A stretch of DNA of 64,000 nucleotides from Dermatemys mawii (lineage: Eukaryota; Chordata; Testudines; Dermatemydidae). A program made the translations under genes and the position numbers. The notes beneath the pieces are model-generated. The model had not been told where the DNA came from. It made no database searches and worked only from the letters and a program-made list of their open reading frames with translations. The stretch spans positions 19,266,699 through 19,330,698 of the forward strand of contig ML677348.1 in the NCBI GenBank assembly GCA_007922305.1, in the 5' to 3' direction. Positions 12,119 through 23,398 of the stretch are shown piece by piece. The stretch's first letter is position 1, and each line of letters begins with the position of its first letter.

Positions 12119-12403
12119 GCCCTCGTCTACACTGTGGGGGATCGATCTAAGACATGCAACTTCAGCTATGAGAATAGCGTAGCTGAAGTCACCATATTTA
12201 GATCTACTCACTACGGCATCTTCACAGCACTGAGTCAACTGTTGCCACTCCCGTCGACTCCGCCTGCGCCTCTTGCAGCGGTGGAGTACCAGAGTCGATG
12301 GGAGAGTGCTCAGGGATCGACTTATCACGTCTAGACTAGACGCAATAAATTGACCCCAGATAGATTGCTACCCGCAGATCTGGTGGATAGTGTAGACCTG
12401 CCC
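12119..12403. mobile_element. PIF/Harbinger-like MITE with TTA target duplication
   Basis: TTA duplications lie at 12116-12118 and 12404-12406. The ends begin gccctcgtctacactg and finish agtgtagacctgccc. The interior has paired blocks (acttcagctatgag / tagctgaagt) and 'gtcgatgggagag' segments shared with the copies at 23.1, 24.3, 24.5 and 51.0 kb. It has no coding capacity. Confidence 0.8.
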
Positions 12404-12406
12404 TTA

Positions 12407-13270
12407 GCTTCATACTCCCTCTTAACTACCATTTTTACAACTGTAGACTCAGCCTACCTAACCTTAACTTTTCATATTGCCTAGAATTCAAGGAGATTAG
12501 ACTCTTATCCTTGCCTCTTCAGACATGGTATTTTTTTCCCATTTTTGTTTACCCTCCATTGTTACACTTTAAATAAAATACTTCACATCCAGCCCAAGAG
12601 ATGAGCATGTGGTTCTAACCTCTCTAACATCTCAAAATCACAATAGGTAAAGTACATAAGTCAATTTACTAATCATTCAATGATTTGTGTACATAATGAA
12701 TGCTAACAAATATATACAATGTGTCTTCTATTTTTTCTTTGAGAGAACTACAGCTTTATGCTGCCAAATGTCAGTCTCTTCAACTCAGTACAGCTACTTG
12801 AATGCTGGCTGAAGGATTTAAGTCATATTTGCTGGCAAAAAGGTGACTTTGGTAGCAGAAAGATGGTTCATATAATTAGGCTTTTGTAATTGATATTGAT
12901 AAAATTACAGTTCTATTGTAAATGTTTTCTGAAAAGAGCTGGACTAGAGAGAGTGCTCTGCATTACCATATATGCGTCAATTCTCATTTACATTAGCTGG
13001 GCTAGAAGTAGTACAGAGGCAAATGTGTTTCTCCTCTTCTAGTGAGGAAATGTCTTATCAATCAAAAACTGTCTCTGTGAATACATAGTATTGATTAAAG
13101 TCCAAAAGGAACTTAGCCAGGTAATTTGGAAGGATAGAGACTAACACAAGGTCCAAACACCTGTGCTTTCTGTCAGCCTAATCCCATCACAGCTAGAACC
13201 AGATTGCTAGGCCTAAATACTTTGTAAAAGCTGGTTTCTTCTTCAGGTGGTTGCAGATGTATAATCCACT
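12407..13270. other. Unassigned stretch, no gene seen
   Basis: The interval is AT-rich. I recognise no coding potential and no repeat. Confidence 0.4.
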
Positions 13271-15321
13271 CATGTGTATACACAAAGCACATCAAAGTCA
13301 GTGCCTTTAGCACCCACAGCAAAGTGTACCAATAAGAGGTATTATATCCCCATGCAAGGTTTTGAGTGTTTCTTACCTCTGGCTCCTAATTTTTCTCTTG
13401 TTGTGATGACAGCAAATAAGGAATTACCTCAGGGGAGATATAAATCCAAAAATAAAGACAAAGAGTCTAAGAGGTTAGACTTGATGGGGAGAATAGTTTA
13501 TTCAACTTCTTCATTACAAATTCCCCTTGCAAATCAACAGGTGCTATTATCCTAGTGTGACTTTGTGCTGGATGCTATGTCTAAGTTTACAAATAAATTG
13601 CCAGAATCCTTCAGGAAAAAGTTCCAGGCATTCATTGCAGAAGGCAGTTTGGTGGCCAAGACATCTTTGCAATCAGCACTGGATGTGGCAGACTTATGCC
13701 TTAGCTGCAACAATGAGAAGAGCCTCATGATTACAGAACTGCAGGACAGCTCCTGGGGTCCAACAGACATAGATGACTTACCTTTTGATGGATGCTTTTT
13801 GTTTTCTGAGAAAAATGATGAGACGTTACATTCTTTTATCTAACTCCCTGGTAGGTAGATTATTTTAGTAAATGCTACTTTGCTGTCATTGGGGTCTATG
13901 CCTGGGCCACAAGAAGATATCATTATTGAGGTCAGCAACAACACCAATGATACTGTCTGGAGCGATGCTTCTGATAGTCATTCGATCCTGCTAGGCAGCA
14001 AGATTTCCCCAGGAAGGAGCATAAATCACAGACAAGATGACCTTCTGGGTCCAGTTGTAATCAACCAGCCCATCCTCCTCTATCTTTGAGCAGGCAGTCT
14101 ATTTGACTTTCATATCAAGAGCAGCATATCAGTTGTGAACTTATCAACCATGCCTATCCCAAACTGGCTCACTTCTGCAATACTTGAGAAACTATAACTA
14201 TGGAAAAAATGGTTCTAAGCCCTATGGGATCATGTTATGCCATCCAATTTCTGTCCATTCCCCCCTCTCATATCCCTTCCTCATCCCTTTTCAGGACCCC
14301 TCTCATGAGTCACTGCTTCTAAGCAGGTCCAAATTATGTGTGCTCTGGGGGCTTTAGAGGAGATTGCTCATCATCCTCAGATAAAGGAATTCTACTCCCA
14401 GCAATTCCAGTCCAAAGGAGGGGTGAGATCCGTCCTCAGTCTCTGCAATTTCAACAGATACATCAAATGCCTGAGATTCTGCATGGGTATCCTGGCGACT
14501 ATCTTCCTGCATTGGATCACAATGACTGGTTTGCTGCTCTTGGTCTTCAGGATGCCTACTTCCAGGTGCCAATTTTCCCAGGTCACAGGAAATGTCTGAG
14601 ATTTGTAGTGGCAGGTTAGCATATCAGTATACAGTGCTTTCTTTTGGCCTATCCTCAGACCCACACATGTTTGCCAAATGCATGTCTATAGTGGCGGCCT
14701 ATCTCAAAAAGGAGAGACTATTATGTGCACAAGCAGGGAAGGGCTCGTTCAAACCAGTTTTTCAAGGAAGCAATAAAACTTTGGCATATTTGCATAAAAG
14801 AGGACATTACCTCCACAGCAGCACACTTACCCAATGTTCAGAATCAGCTAGCTGACCACCTCAGCAGAGATTTTTCCAGAATCGTAAGTGATGCCTGAAG
14901 AACAATGTGTTACGGTCCGTCTTCTGAGATTGGGGTATTCTGGCAATCAGTTCATTTGCAACAAAAGACAACAGAAAATGCAGTCATTTTTCCTCTCAAG
15001 TGGAGTTCAGTCCAAGTTCTTCAACCCAATACCTTCCATTTGAATCGGGGTCTGGAGCTGATGTATGCTTTCCCCTCAGTTTCTGTTCATTCTTCAGGTT
15101 ATCCAACTGAAGTTGGATCATGTCAACCTGATACTCATCTCACCAGCTTGGCTAAGACAGTATTGGTTCTTGGATCTTTTCAGCCTGTCTGTTTGACCTC
15201 CCAAACCTCTTCCCTTCCTCCCAGATCCTCTGACACAACACCAGCATTGAGCAGTCTGAATCGCTAATCATGAATGCTGCTCAGCTAGATGAGGAGGAAA
15301 GACAGTAGGAAAAGGGAGAGG

Positions 15322-15500
15322 AATAGCTTTGTGGTTTAAACTTTGGCCTGCTAAGCCTAGAGTTGTAAGTTCAATTGCTGAGGGGGCCATTTTGGGATCT
15401 GGGCAGAAATATGTCAGGGATAGTGGGATTGGTCCTGCTTTGAGTAGCAGGTTGGACTGGATGACTTCCTGAGGTCCCTTTCAACCCTGATATTCTGTGA
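15322..15500 (+). mobile_element. Cry I-type tRNA-derived SINE
   Basis: The 5' part resembles a tRNA, with an A-box-like tgtggtttaaactttgg and a B-box-like gttcaattgc about 40 bp later. The 3' end is CR1-like (cctgctttgagtagcagg ... ttggactggatgacttcctg ... tgatattctgtga). This tRNA-head and CR1-tail structure is that of cryptodiran turtle SINEs. It lies inside the DIRS-like element. No clear target duplication was found. Confidence 0.85.
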
Positions 15501-16408
15501 CATTGTTCAGAAAGGGTGCAGGGAGTCCTGCTTAACACTAGAAGGCTTTCTAGTGGGACCACATATTTCACCAAGTGGAAGCATTTTCTGTTTGAGCTCT
15601 AGCTTGGAGAATTCAGCCAAAGATAGCATGTATTCAGGAATTGTGGATTATCTGTTGCATTTTAAGTCCTAAGGTCTGTCTCTCAGCTTCTTAAGGTCCA
15701 CTTAGTGGTGACATCAGCTTTCTGTCCACCAATTCAAGAGAAGTCAATTTTATCTAACTCCCTGGTAGGTAGATTATTAAAAGGAATTGTCCATCTTATC
15801 CTTCCTGTTAAAGAAACAGCACCATTATGGGACCTTAATACAATGCTAGCCCTCATGATTTCTCCATATGAGCCCTTCTTGGCAACCTGCTCTGTCCCTT
15901 CATTGTCAAAAAAAAACTTTTCTCAAGACCATAACTTCTGCAAAGAGGGTGGGTGAGTTGCAGGCTCTCATGGCAGGACTTCCATACATCCAATTTTTAA
16001 ATGATACGGTAGTCTTAATGCCACATCCAAAAGTTTTGTCTAAAGTGGTTTTGGAATTTCACCTTAACCAAACTATATATTTACTGCACTCAAATACAGA
16101 GGAACAGCCCTTTAATACATTAAAAGTGAGAGAGTGTTTGGTGTTCATTTGGAGAGGGCTAAACTCTCTAATCATTTGCCTCAGCTCTTTGTCTCATATG
16201 TGGATTGAATGAAGGGTCAGGCAGTTTCCATACAAACAGTCTCCAGGTGGATTATTTCCTGCATTACATATGGATAGCTCAGTCTACATCTCCTCAAAGA
16301 CTAGCGCTCATTCAAAGAGGGCCCAAGCAACTGGTCACGTTCCTCACATTAGACATTTGCAGAGTAGCTCCTTGGTCTTCAGTGCATACTTTTACCAAGC
16401 ATCATGCT

Positions 16409-16890
16409 TAGGGACCTACCAAATTCATGGTCCATTTTGGTCAATTTCATGGTCATAAGATTTTAAAAATCATAAATTTCATTATTTCAGATATTTAAAT
16501 CTGAATATTTAAATCTGAAATTTCATGGTATTGTAATTGTAGGGGTCCTGACCCACCTCTGAAGGCAGCAGCACAGAAGTAAAGGTGTCATGGTATGGTA
16601 TTGCCACCCTTACTTCTGCATTGCTGCTGGCAGTGGTGCTGCCTTCAGAGCTGGGCACCTGGCCAGCAGCTACCACTCTCCGGCCACCCAGCTCTGAAGG
16701 CAGCGCAGAAATAAGAGTGGCAATACTGTGACCCCTCCCCAAAAAAACTCCCTTTTGGATCAAGATCCTCATTTTGAGAAATGCTGGTCTCCCGTATGAA
16801 AGCTGTATCAAATAGGGTAAAAGTAAACAAAAGACCAGATTTCACAATCCGTGGCGCATTTTTCACAGTCATGAATTTGGTAGGGCCCTA
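16409..16890. mobile_element. Short hAT element inserted in the DIRS-like element
   Basis: Inverted ends are TAGGGACCTACCAAATTCATGG at the left and ATGAATTTGGTAGGGCCCTA at the right. An 8-bp target duplication is present with one mismatch: atcatgct at 16401-16408 and atcacgct at 16891-16898. The interior is GC-rich with no transposase frame. The minus-strand frames at 16509-16872 are not genes. Confidence 0.9.
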
Positions 16891-17424
16891 ATCACGCTAT
16901 TATGACTGTGTCGAGTTCAGATGAAAACTTTGGGAGGGAAGTTTTGCAGCCATTCTTTAGATAGAGTCTGAGCCCCACCCCTTTCACTTACTGCTTGCAC
17001 ATCACCTGAGTGGAATGCACACCTGTAACTGCTCAAAAAAGAAGAAATGGTTATTTACTGTACTATAATTGTTGTTCTTTGGAGATATGAGTACAAATGT
17101 GTATTTCATGACCCAAACTCTGTCCCCTCTGCATAGGAGGGGCTACAGGGACCAAGGGTGCAACCACCACCCCAACAGGTACTGCTAAGGAAAGTCCTCC
17201 AAATTTGGTGTGCTAGGTATGTGCACACCTGAGAGGAATACACATCTACAGCTCGAAAAACAATAGTTATACTACAGGTACGTAACCATTTTTTCCTTGT
17301 CATGGGCTCAACCTTTGCTAGGTCTAAAATTGTTTCTGAATGCCCCTGTTCTGTGAAGAAAGATGACGTCTCACCAAAAAGGTAACAGCAATGGTGTAGA
17401 AAGAGCCTCTCATTAGAGAGAGAA

Positions 17425-17570
17425 TAGGGTCTGGTGGCTAGATTATTGGACTGCAAGTCAGGAGAGCTGACTTCTGCCTTTTCCACTAACCATCTATATG
17501 ACTGTGGACAAATTGCTTCATCTCTGTGCCCCTTCTGTTAAATAGGGATATGTTCTTTTGCATAGAGCTT
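17425..17570 (+). mobile_element. MIR/CORE-SINE fragment
   Basis: The core-SINE signature is recognisable: 'ggactgcaagtcaggaga', 'gactgtggacaaattgcttc' and 'ctctgtgccccttctgttaa' correspond to the conserved core of MIR elements. It is old and diverged. Confidence 0.7.
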
Positions 17571-18289
17571 TTCATTTCTAAGTCTCAGAGCACTTTACAA
17601 GAACTAAATATTTGTATTAAACTTAGTGAATGTAGTGCTTGTGAAAGATGCTATATTGACAGCCCTGGAGAGTGAATTGAAACTTGTAGAACAAGAACTG
17701 ACGTCCAGGGTGTGCAATGTGCTCTCCTCTTCCGATTTATGAGCCTTCAGAAAGAAGACAGCTAAGTATATGTCTTGGCCAGTATGAAACTATGAAACTA
17801 CCTTGGGCAGGAATGCTGGATGCAGCCGCAGCTGGACCTTGTCCTTTTAGAACACCATATAGGGTGGCTCTGAAATAAGCATCCTAATCTCAGAGACCCT
17901 ATGGGCAGACGTTATTGTGTTATTGATTTAATAAGATACACCACTACCAAGGAGACCCATTTTCTTTCTGTGTTGCTTCTTATCTTTTCTAAATTTCTTC
18001 CTTCTCTTTTGTGCGGGTTAGTTAAGCTTTTAAAACTTATGAGCTGGCTGTTGTCCATTTGGATGCAAGTTACTCAACAGGTCCGGCCTGAACTTTCAAA
18101 AGGGGCTAGCAGTTTGGGTGCCTCAATTACCCTATTGTTAAAAATATTCTCAATCCATTTCCTCGGAAACTGTGGTGTGAGTCTGGTCTACAGTGAAGGT
18201 GACCTTTACAGCCTCTTCTGAGGATGGTTAAATATGAGCAATTGTCCAGTCTTGAGAAATATTTGGTGTTCTTAGGGATAATTGACAAA
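17571..18289. other. Unassigned stretch, no gene seen
   Basis: The segment after the MIR (17560-17640) may be its tail. The 106-codon plus-strand frame at 17901-18221 has no recognised relative. Confidence 0.4.
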
Positions 18290-18835
18290 TCCTTCCCAAG
18301 GTTTCAACATTTTCACATTTTATTTCTTTCAGAGCTCTTGGATAAATAGCATGTACTCCTGGAGATTTACTGCACTTGAGTTTCTCAAGCTGCCCATAAC
18401 CTCTTCCTTAGAGACCTCCAGGTCTGTTAAAGCTATACTCTAATTTCCCATAAAACATGCTCTTGGGATATTAATTTCTCTATTGCCTTCTATATTAAAA
18501 ACAAATGAATTATTTGCATTAAACTTCTCTATAACTTTTCTATTCTCTTTCATTTCCCCCTTTGGTACTGTATAGGGCCTAAGGATAGACAAAAGCTTTC
18601 TTGAGTGAAATGTCTTTAAAGAATCTATTATTTTCCTTAATATCTTTGGTTATTTGTTTTTCATATTGTGTATTTGCCCTTTTAATTCCTGGGTCCAATG
18701 TCTGTGTTTGACTCGGGCAAAAAGAAACATTTTTTCACTTCCACAAGAATGAAGCGTGATGTGGATGAAAATTATTCATATAGCGCCTATTATTAAATGT
18801 TGAATAGATAGCTCTGGATAAAGATAAGGTTGCCA
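18290..18835 (-). mobile_element. CR1 LINE ORF2 fragment, reverse orientation
   Basis: Words such as 'cagagctcttggataaatag', 'gatttactgcacttgagtt' and 'aaacttctctataacttttc' match, in reverse, the CR1 segment upstream of the reverse transcriptase, also present at about 44.86-45.05 kb. It is heavily decayed. Confidence 0.6.
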
Positions 18836-18859
18836 AATACATTCCATTATAAGACGACC

Positions 18860-20240
18860 CTTATTTTAGTTGTTTGTAACATTGTTAACCTTTAACCAGT
18901 TGGGCTGAAGTTTCCCATGCTGGGCGTCTGCCTCTGACTGAATTTTTATTTTAAAGGTTCTGCAAAACAGTTCAGCCATCTCCGATAATAAGATTAGAGG
19001 AAAACATCTTGTTTTGTGTGCCACAGTTACCGGGCTAACTGCACTTCTGATGCCTCCTGGTCTCTTTGAGTGTACCCACTCTCAGGTCTCAAGCCTCACA
19101 TCATCACCTTTCTTGGGATAGAATCATGCAATTCTCCCACTCTCAGATAGAGTCCTGGCTGCAATCCCCTGTGATTACCTCAGACGGTCTAACAGGCTCA
19201 GACCCTTCAGTTCTGTTCATTCCATGAGCATGGCAGTAGTAACCAGTGGCCAGGAAGCCTTCGTAAAGCAAAGTATTATTTATTAGAACAAAAACCTTTC
19301 AAATAAAACACATTTTAGCAACAGTGACAAAGAGTCTTGTAGCACCTTATAGACTAGCAGCTATTTTGGAGCATAAGCTTTCATGGGCGAAGACCCACAT
19401 TCATCTGATGAAGTGGGTCTTCGCCCACTAAAGCTTACGCTCCAGAATATCTGTTAGTCTATTAGGTGCTACAAGACTCTTTGTCCCTTTTGCAGATCCA
19501 GACTAACACAGCTACCCTTCTGATTTTAGAAACAATAAACCGGTCCATACACATGCCTGATTTTCCTTTTGGCATAGTGTTCCCTGGATCTGAGAAAGCC
19601 CAGCTTCTTCAGACTCTCTTCACAGAGACTCTCCCTGGTCAGTCTTGGACAATTGACCACCATTCTTCCCCTGAGAAGGGTTTCTTAACTGTTTAGTGTT
19701 CTTTTGACCTCCATGAACCCAGCTTTGGTCAAACAAGGCTTTCAACTGCTTGTAGACAAGATCCAGGATCCCTGAAGCTAACAGGTTATCCCATTGTCTT
19801 TCAAGCATATGCCTGGGTGCTTTTATCTGGTAAGCTATTGTCTTGCCTTCATGTACAGACCCCATGGAATTTAAGTATTAAGGGCATATAATAAACATTC
19901 CACTTTCCCCAAAATAAGTTAGAGTAGTACAGTCATACACAAAATTTTAATATCCTACCATAGTTACACAGTAACTTTACCTCACTGATCATCTTACATA
20001 CACATTTCATAAAATTATTACATCTCAGGGATGTGCCTTGTTATGTTCCTGTGAAAATCTGGCCAAGTTATAAACCTCTGAAAAATCTCAATTTGCACAT
20101 GCTCAATAGGGACCATTTAGACTGGGTTAGTGGCTAAATTATCTGGATTCCATCCTCACTGAGCATGCTCCTTCCCCTCAAGGAAGGAGCTAAATACTGA
20201 CCTAAATACTGAACAGGCTGTGCATGCACCATTCCCATAG
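18860..20240. repeat. Dispersed repeat, copy B, split by about 1 kb
   Basis: Blocks at about 18871-19030 and 20040-20240 match, in order, the two halves of the repeat at 1005-1460. Examples are the 'ttaaccagttgggctga' region and 'ctggccaagttataaacctc' followed by 'tttgcacatgctcaat'. The intervening 19.03-20.04 kb would be a later insertion and includes the Penelope palindrome. 19540-20040 looks like old LTR-type sequence, but I cannot name it. Confidence 0.5.
19330..19520. mobile_element. Palindromic Penelope-like terminal repeat with hammerhead-like core
   Basis: Two arms of about 70 bp (roughly 19330-19400 and 19405-19482) are inverted copies ending in agagtcttgtagcacc / ggtgctacaagactct. 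The right arm reads CTGATGA (19405-19411), a GTGGG/CCCAC stem with a 6-nt loop, then TAAAGC. This is the hammerhead ribozyme core layout, with GAAA mutated to TAAA. The tail 'cagatccagactaacacagc' is the usual 3' end of this turtle Penelope family. Confidence 0.75.
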
Positions 20241-20389
20241 AATGACTGAGCATGTTCCATCCTGGGCCGATGGGGGCTCAACTAGATTTTCCTTGCAATT
20301 CCTCCTCCTGGCTGCTTGCCAAGGGCCACTGTGGTGTCAGGCCCTGTGTCATAGTCTGGGATTTAAGTGGTCAGACCAGTTGTGCTCAG

Positions 20390-20640
20390 AAACCAGAGGT
20401 CAGACACAAGTGTCAGGAGTCAAGCCAAGGATCAGAGCCATCAGGAATCAAACCAAGGGTCAGAGCTGGAATCAGGGCCTGGAATCAAGCCAAGGGTAGA
20501 GTTAGAGTCAGTAGCCAGAGGTGGGGATCTGGAACAAGACAGGAGGACAGGCACCAGGAACAGGATTGGAAGGCAGGAATCAGGAACGAGGCAGGACTTA
20601 GGAGTCAGGTAAGAAGAAAGGGTCCGATGTAGCAGCCAGC
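20390..20640. repeat. Degenerate tandem repeat, 'gtcagagcca' type
   Basis: Short units built on 'ggtcagag' and 'ggaatcaagccaaggg' recur imperfectly across 250 bp. This creates overlapping open frames (20252-20632) rich in E, Q, R and G that are not genes. Such segments are common in turtle LTR elements, but I cannot place this one in a family. Confidence 0.6.
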
Positions 20641-21755
20641 CAGCCATTCATTTGGTTGGTTAGATGATTGCCTGTACTTCTTCTGGCTTAACTAGAACCC
20701 AGAGTGTAGAAAATGGTGTCTGCTGCTGGTGCATATGTATTCTCTCTGCTCTAGATGCACAGAGATGGTAAAGTGCTGTGCTGGAGATAGGCGGGCACAA
20801 GAGACCTTTCAAAAATTTGGCACAAGCAAGGGGGTCTGGGGGTATTGTTTGAGCTCCCCACATCTCACCTGCCAAAATATTGTGGGCCGGCCCTAGTGCA
20901 AAGATGAGAGGACCAAGAATCAGCAAGGCTTTGCCACTAAATATAACATCATGAAATTAATGTCCCAGGGTGGATGGTCTATTTGTATTACATTTTTATT
21001 TTTGCTACCATCAGCTGTAAAATATAAAATTGTTGTAGGCTGTGGTTTTCAAAGGAACTTCAGGCAAGTAGGCTACAGACATCCGTTGAATTTCAGTGGG
21101 AATTAGGTGTCTATCTCCCTTTTGAAAATCCCACCATGGTGTTTTTAATGTCTTGTATTTTGTCATAATTGTGATGCAATAGGTAGTGTTGCAATGCTTA
21201 ATCCTTCAGCAGTTTAGGCAGACAGCCAGCAGTTGACTGACTTCATTGTGATAAGTAGTAGGCTCACATTGCTGTTTCCAGGATTTCTCAGGATTTTCTT
21301 TGGGAACAAGATTGATCTTGTTCCACTAGAAGGAATTTACCTACTGAGTGAACCATCACATTACAGCTGTAGCAGTGGAAGAGCAAGGAGAACTCTTGGA
21401 AGAATTGCATACATGAGACTGTAGTCTTATAGCAAATAATTTGAGGGTTATATTGCAGCTGAAATGTTGTCATGTTCTAGAAAAGTGATGTTTGGGTTTT
21501 TTTAGAGGGAAGTCAGGTTTAGTCTATATTTCATGTGAGGGCTGATTATTCATATCCCACACACTCATTTGAAAATATACAGAACTCTAAGCCTTTCTGC
21601 AATCAGCTCCAATCTACTCTAGTTAATGTTGGTAGATTCAGTTACTAGGCGCTATGTGGTATTCTCTAATTGTGGCATCGCCTACTGCAGGAGGCTGTTC
21701 AGAAGAAGCAGTGTCAAAGGATGGGACAACTTTCAGGTCTACCATAACCAATAGA
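20641..21755. other. Unassigned stretch, no gene seen
   Basis: I recognise no coding exon and no named repeat. Confidence 0.4.
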
Positions 21756-21758
21756 CTT

Positions 21759-22025
21759 TAAGAACATAAGAAAGACCGTACTGGGTCAGACCAAAGGTCC
21801 ATCTAGCCCAGTATCCTGTCTACCGACAGTGGCCAATGCCAGGTGCCCTGGAATGAGTGAACCTAACAGGTAAAGATCACCCCCCCTCTGACAAACAGAG
21901 GCTAGGGACACCATTCCTTACCCAGCCTAGCTAATAGCCATTAATGGACTTAACCTCCATGAATTTATCCATTTCTTTTTTAAACCATGAATTTATCCAG
22001 TTCTCTTTCAAAAGCAAAAACTGGT
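21759..22025 (-). mobile_element. CR1 LINE 3' end, reverse orientation
   Basis: This is the classic CR1 terminus in reverse: 'agaacataagaaagaccgta', then 'ctgggtcagaccaaaggtcc' and 'atctagcccagtatcctgtc'. It continues to 'taatagccattaatggactt'. Confidence 0.95.
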
Positions 22026-22223
22026 CTGCCAGTTCCCACTTCTTAATTTATGTGACTTATTATATTGTTGATATGAAGTTTAGTGGGCTGCTGAAGATAC
22101 ACAGGGTTCAAAGCCCCAATGCATATTCCCTTGCCCCTGTTGTGGTCTCTGAGGACATAAAATTTATACACAGCCCTCACAGAAGAGCGTTCTCTAGTAT
22201 CACCTTGAATTTGTCTTTTACTT

Positions 22224-22520
22224 TAGGGGTTCTCAAGCTGTGGGTCACAACTCCATTTTAATGGGGTCACCTAGGCTGGTTTTAGACTTGCTGGGGTCCA
22301 AGACCTAAGCCCCACCGCCCAGGGCTGAAGCCAAAACCTGAGTGTCACCACACGGAGTAATGATTACATGCCCCACAGCCACCGTACAAGTCTGTGGGCT
22401 TCAACGTTGGCACCCCTGCCCAGAGGCAGAGCTCAATCTTCAGATCCCCCGTCCTGGGATCGTGTAGTAATTTTTATTGTCAAAAGGGGGTCACAGTGCA
22501 ATGAAGTTTGAAAGCTGCTG
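22224..22520. mobile_element. Degenerate hAT (Charlie-like) element
   Basis: The left end TAGGGGTTCTCAAGCTGTGG matches the usual 'caggggttctcaaactg' hAT terminus. The right end agtttgaaagctgctg is its worn inverted partner. Flanks ttttactt (22216-22223) and ttttatat (22521-22528) share 6 of 8 bases, consistent with an old 8-bp duplication. Confidence 0.65.
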
Positions 22521-22528
22521 TTTTATAT

Positions 22529-23140
22529 GCTTAGCTTCAGCAGCATCTAGTGGGAACAGATCAATATAACATTCGGTGGAGATTTGGATTTTCTTGTGAT
22601 GGACTGAAAGTTCATTGTAGGTGTTCATGTTCACTGTTGGGGAGGGAGGAAAAAATCAATAAAATAAAGCTGTGCAGCTGCACTAAGTCAGCACAAACCA
22701 GAAACAAAGAATAAGAGGCAGTGAAGTGGTTGTGAGTCTGCTACCCAATTAACATTCAATGCCACATTCCAGCAATTGGGGTGTAAATCTCCTTGACAAT
22801 TTTACAAAGCTATATAGGCCTTACTATGATCTAAGAATAGAGTTTAACTCACAGCTCCCTTACATCTAAAAGCAAAATCCATACAGAACCAGAACAGTAC
22901 TTCTCAGCTAGCCTGTACGGCACACACCACAGCTGTGACCATTTCAAGGACAGATGAAGCCCTGCCCACCCCACACTGTGATTAGATAAATTCTTTTCAG
23001 GACTTTAGATTGAAACTAAGCAAAATACAGCAGAGAGGGAAAGAGTCTATTGCAGAAGAAAGTGTCCTCCAATTCTAGTACCTAGAAACATTATGTTCTA
23101 ACCTCTCTTTGCTTGTGTACAGGCGAGGGGAAAGGAAGCA
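22529..23140. other. Unassigned stretch, no gene seen
   Basis: I recognise no coding potential and no repeat. Confidence 0.4.
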
Positions 23141-23144
23141 ATCA

Positions 23145-23398
23145 GTGGAGGGTATGTCTGCACTACCCCCTGGATCAGCGGGCAGCAATCGATCTAGTGG
23201 GGGTCGATTAATCGTGTCTAGTCTAGATGCGATAAATCAACCCCCAAGCGCTCTCCCATTGACTCCTTTACTTCGCCGCTATGAGAGCTGCAGGTGGAGT
23301 CAACAGGGGAGTGGCAGCAATGAACTTACCACAGTGAAGATGCCGTGGAAAGTGCGCAATTTAGAGTGATCCTCCCCTCCAGTGTAGACCAGGCCATG
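23145..23398. mobile_element. PIF/Harbinger-like MITE
   Basis: The ends are gggtatgtctgcactacccc at the left and ccagtgtagaccaggcc at the right. The interior has 'gcagcaatcgatctagt' and 'gtctagatgcgataaatcaa', in common with the copies at 12.1, 24.3 and 51.0 kb. The target duplication is not clear. Confidence 0.7.

Larger units (their letters stand above)
13271..17300 (+). mobile_element. DIRS-like tyrosine-recombinase retrotransposon, degenerate
   Basis: Decayed plus-strand pieces appear in DIRS order. The gag-like ORF1 region lies at about 13280-13840 ('RLDLMGRIVYST', then 'LDAMSKFTNKLPESF'). The reverse transcriptase at 14340-14740 has 'WFAALGLQDAYFQVPI' and 'LSFGLSSDPHMFAKC' blocks. Tyrosine-recombinase remnants lie at 15700-16400 ('FCKEGG' / 'RVGELQALMAGLPY', then 'AHSKRAQATGHV' and 'SSLVFSAYFY'). 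Frameshifts and stops are everywhere. The 16.97-17.30 kb tail has words in inverted relation, as in DIRS termini. A SINE (15322-15500) and a hAT (16409-16890) are inserted in it. The family is recognised from the RT and recombinase blocks. Confidence 0.8.

Noticed and set aside
15322..15400. tRNA-like A and B boxes as a possible tRNA gene
   Set aside because: It has a CR1-type 3' end and no cloverleaf; it is a SINE.
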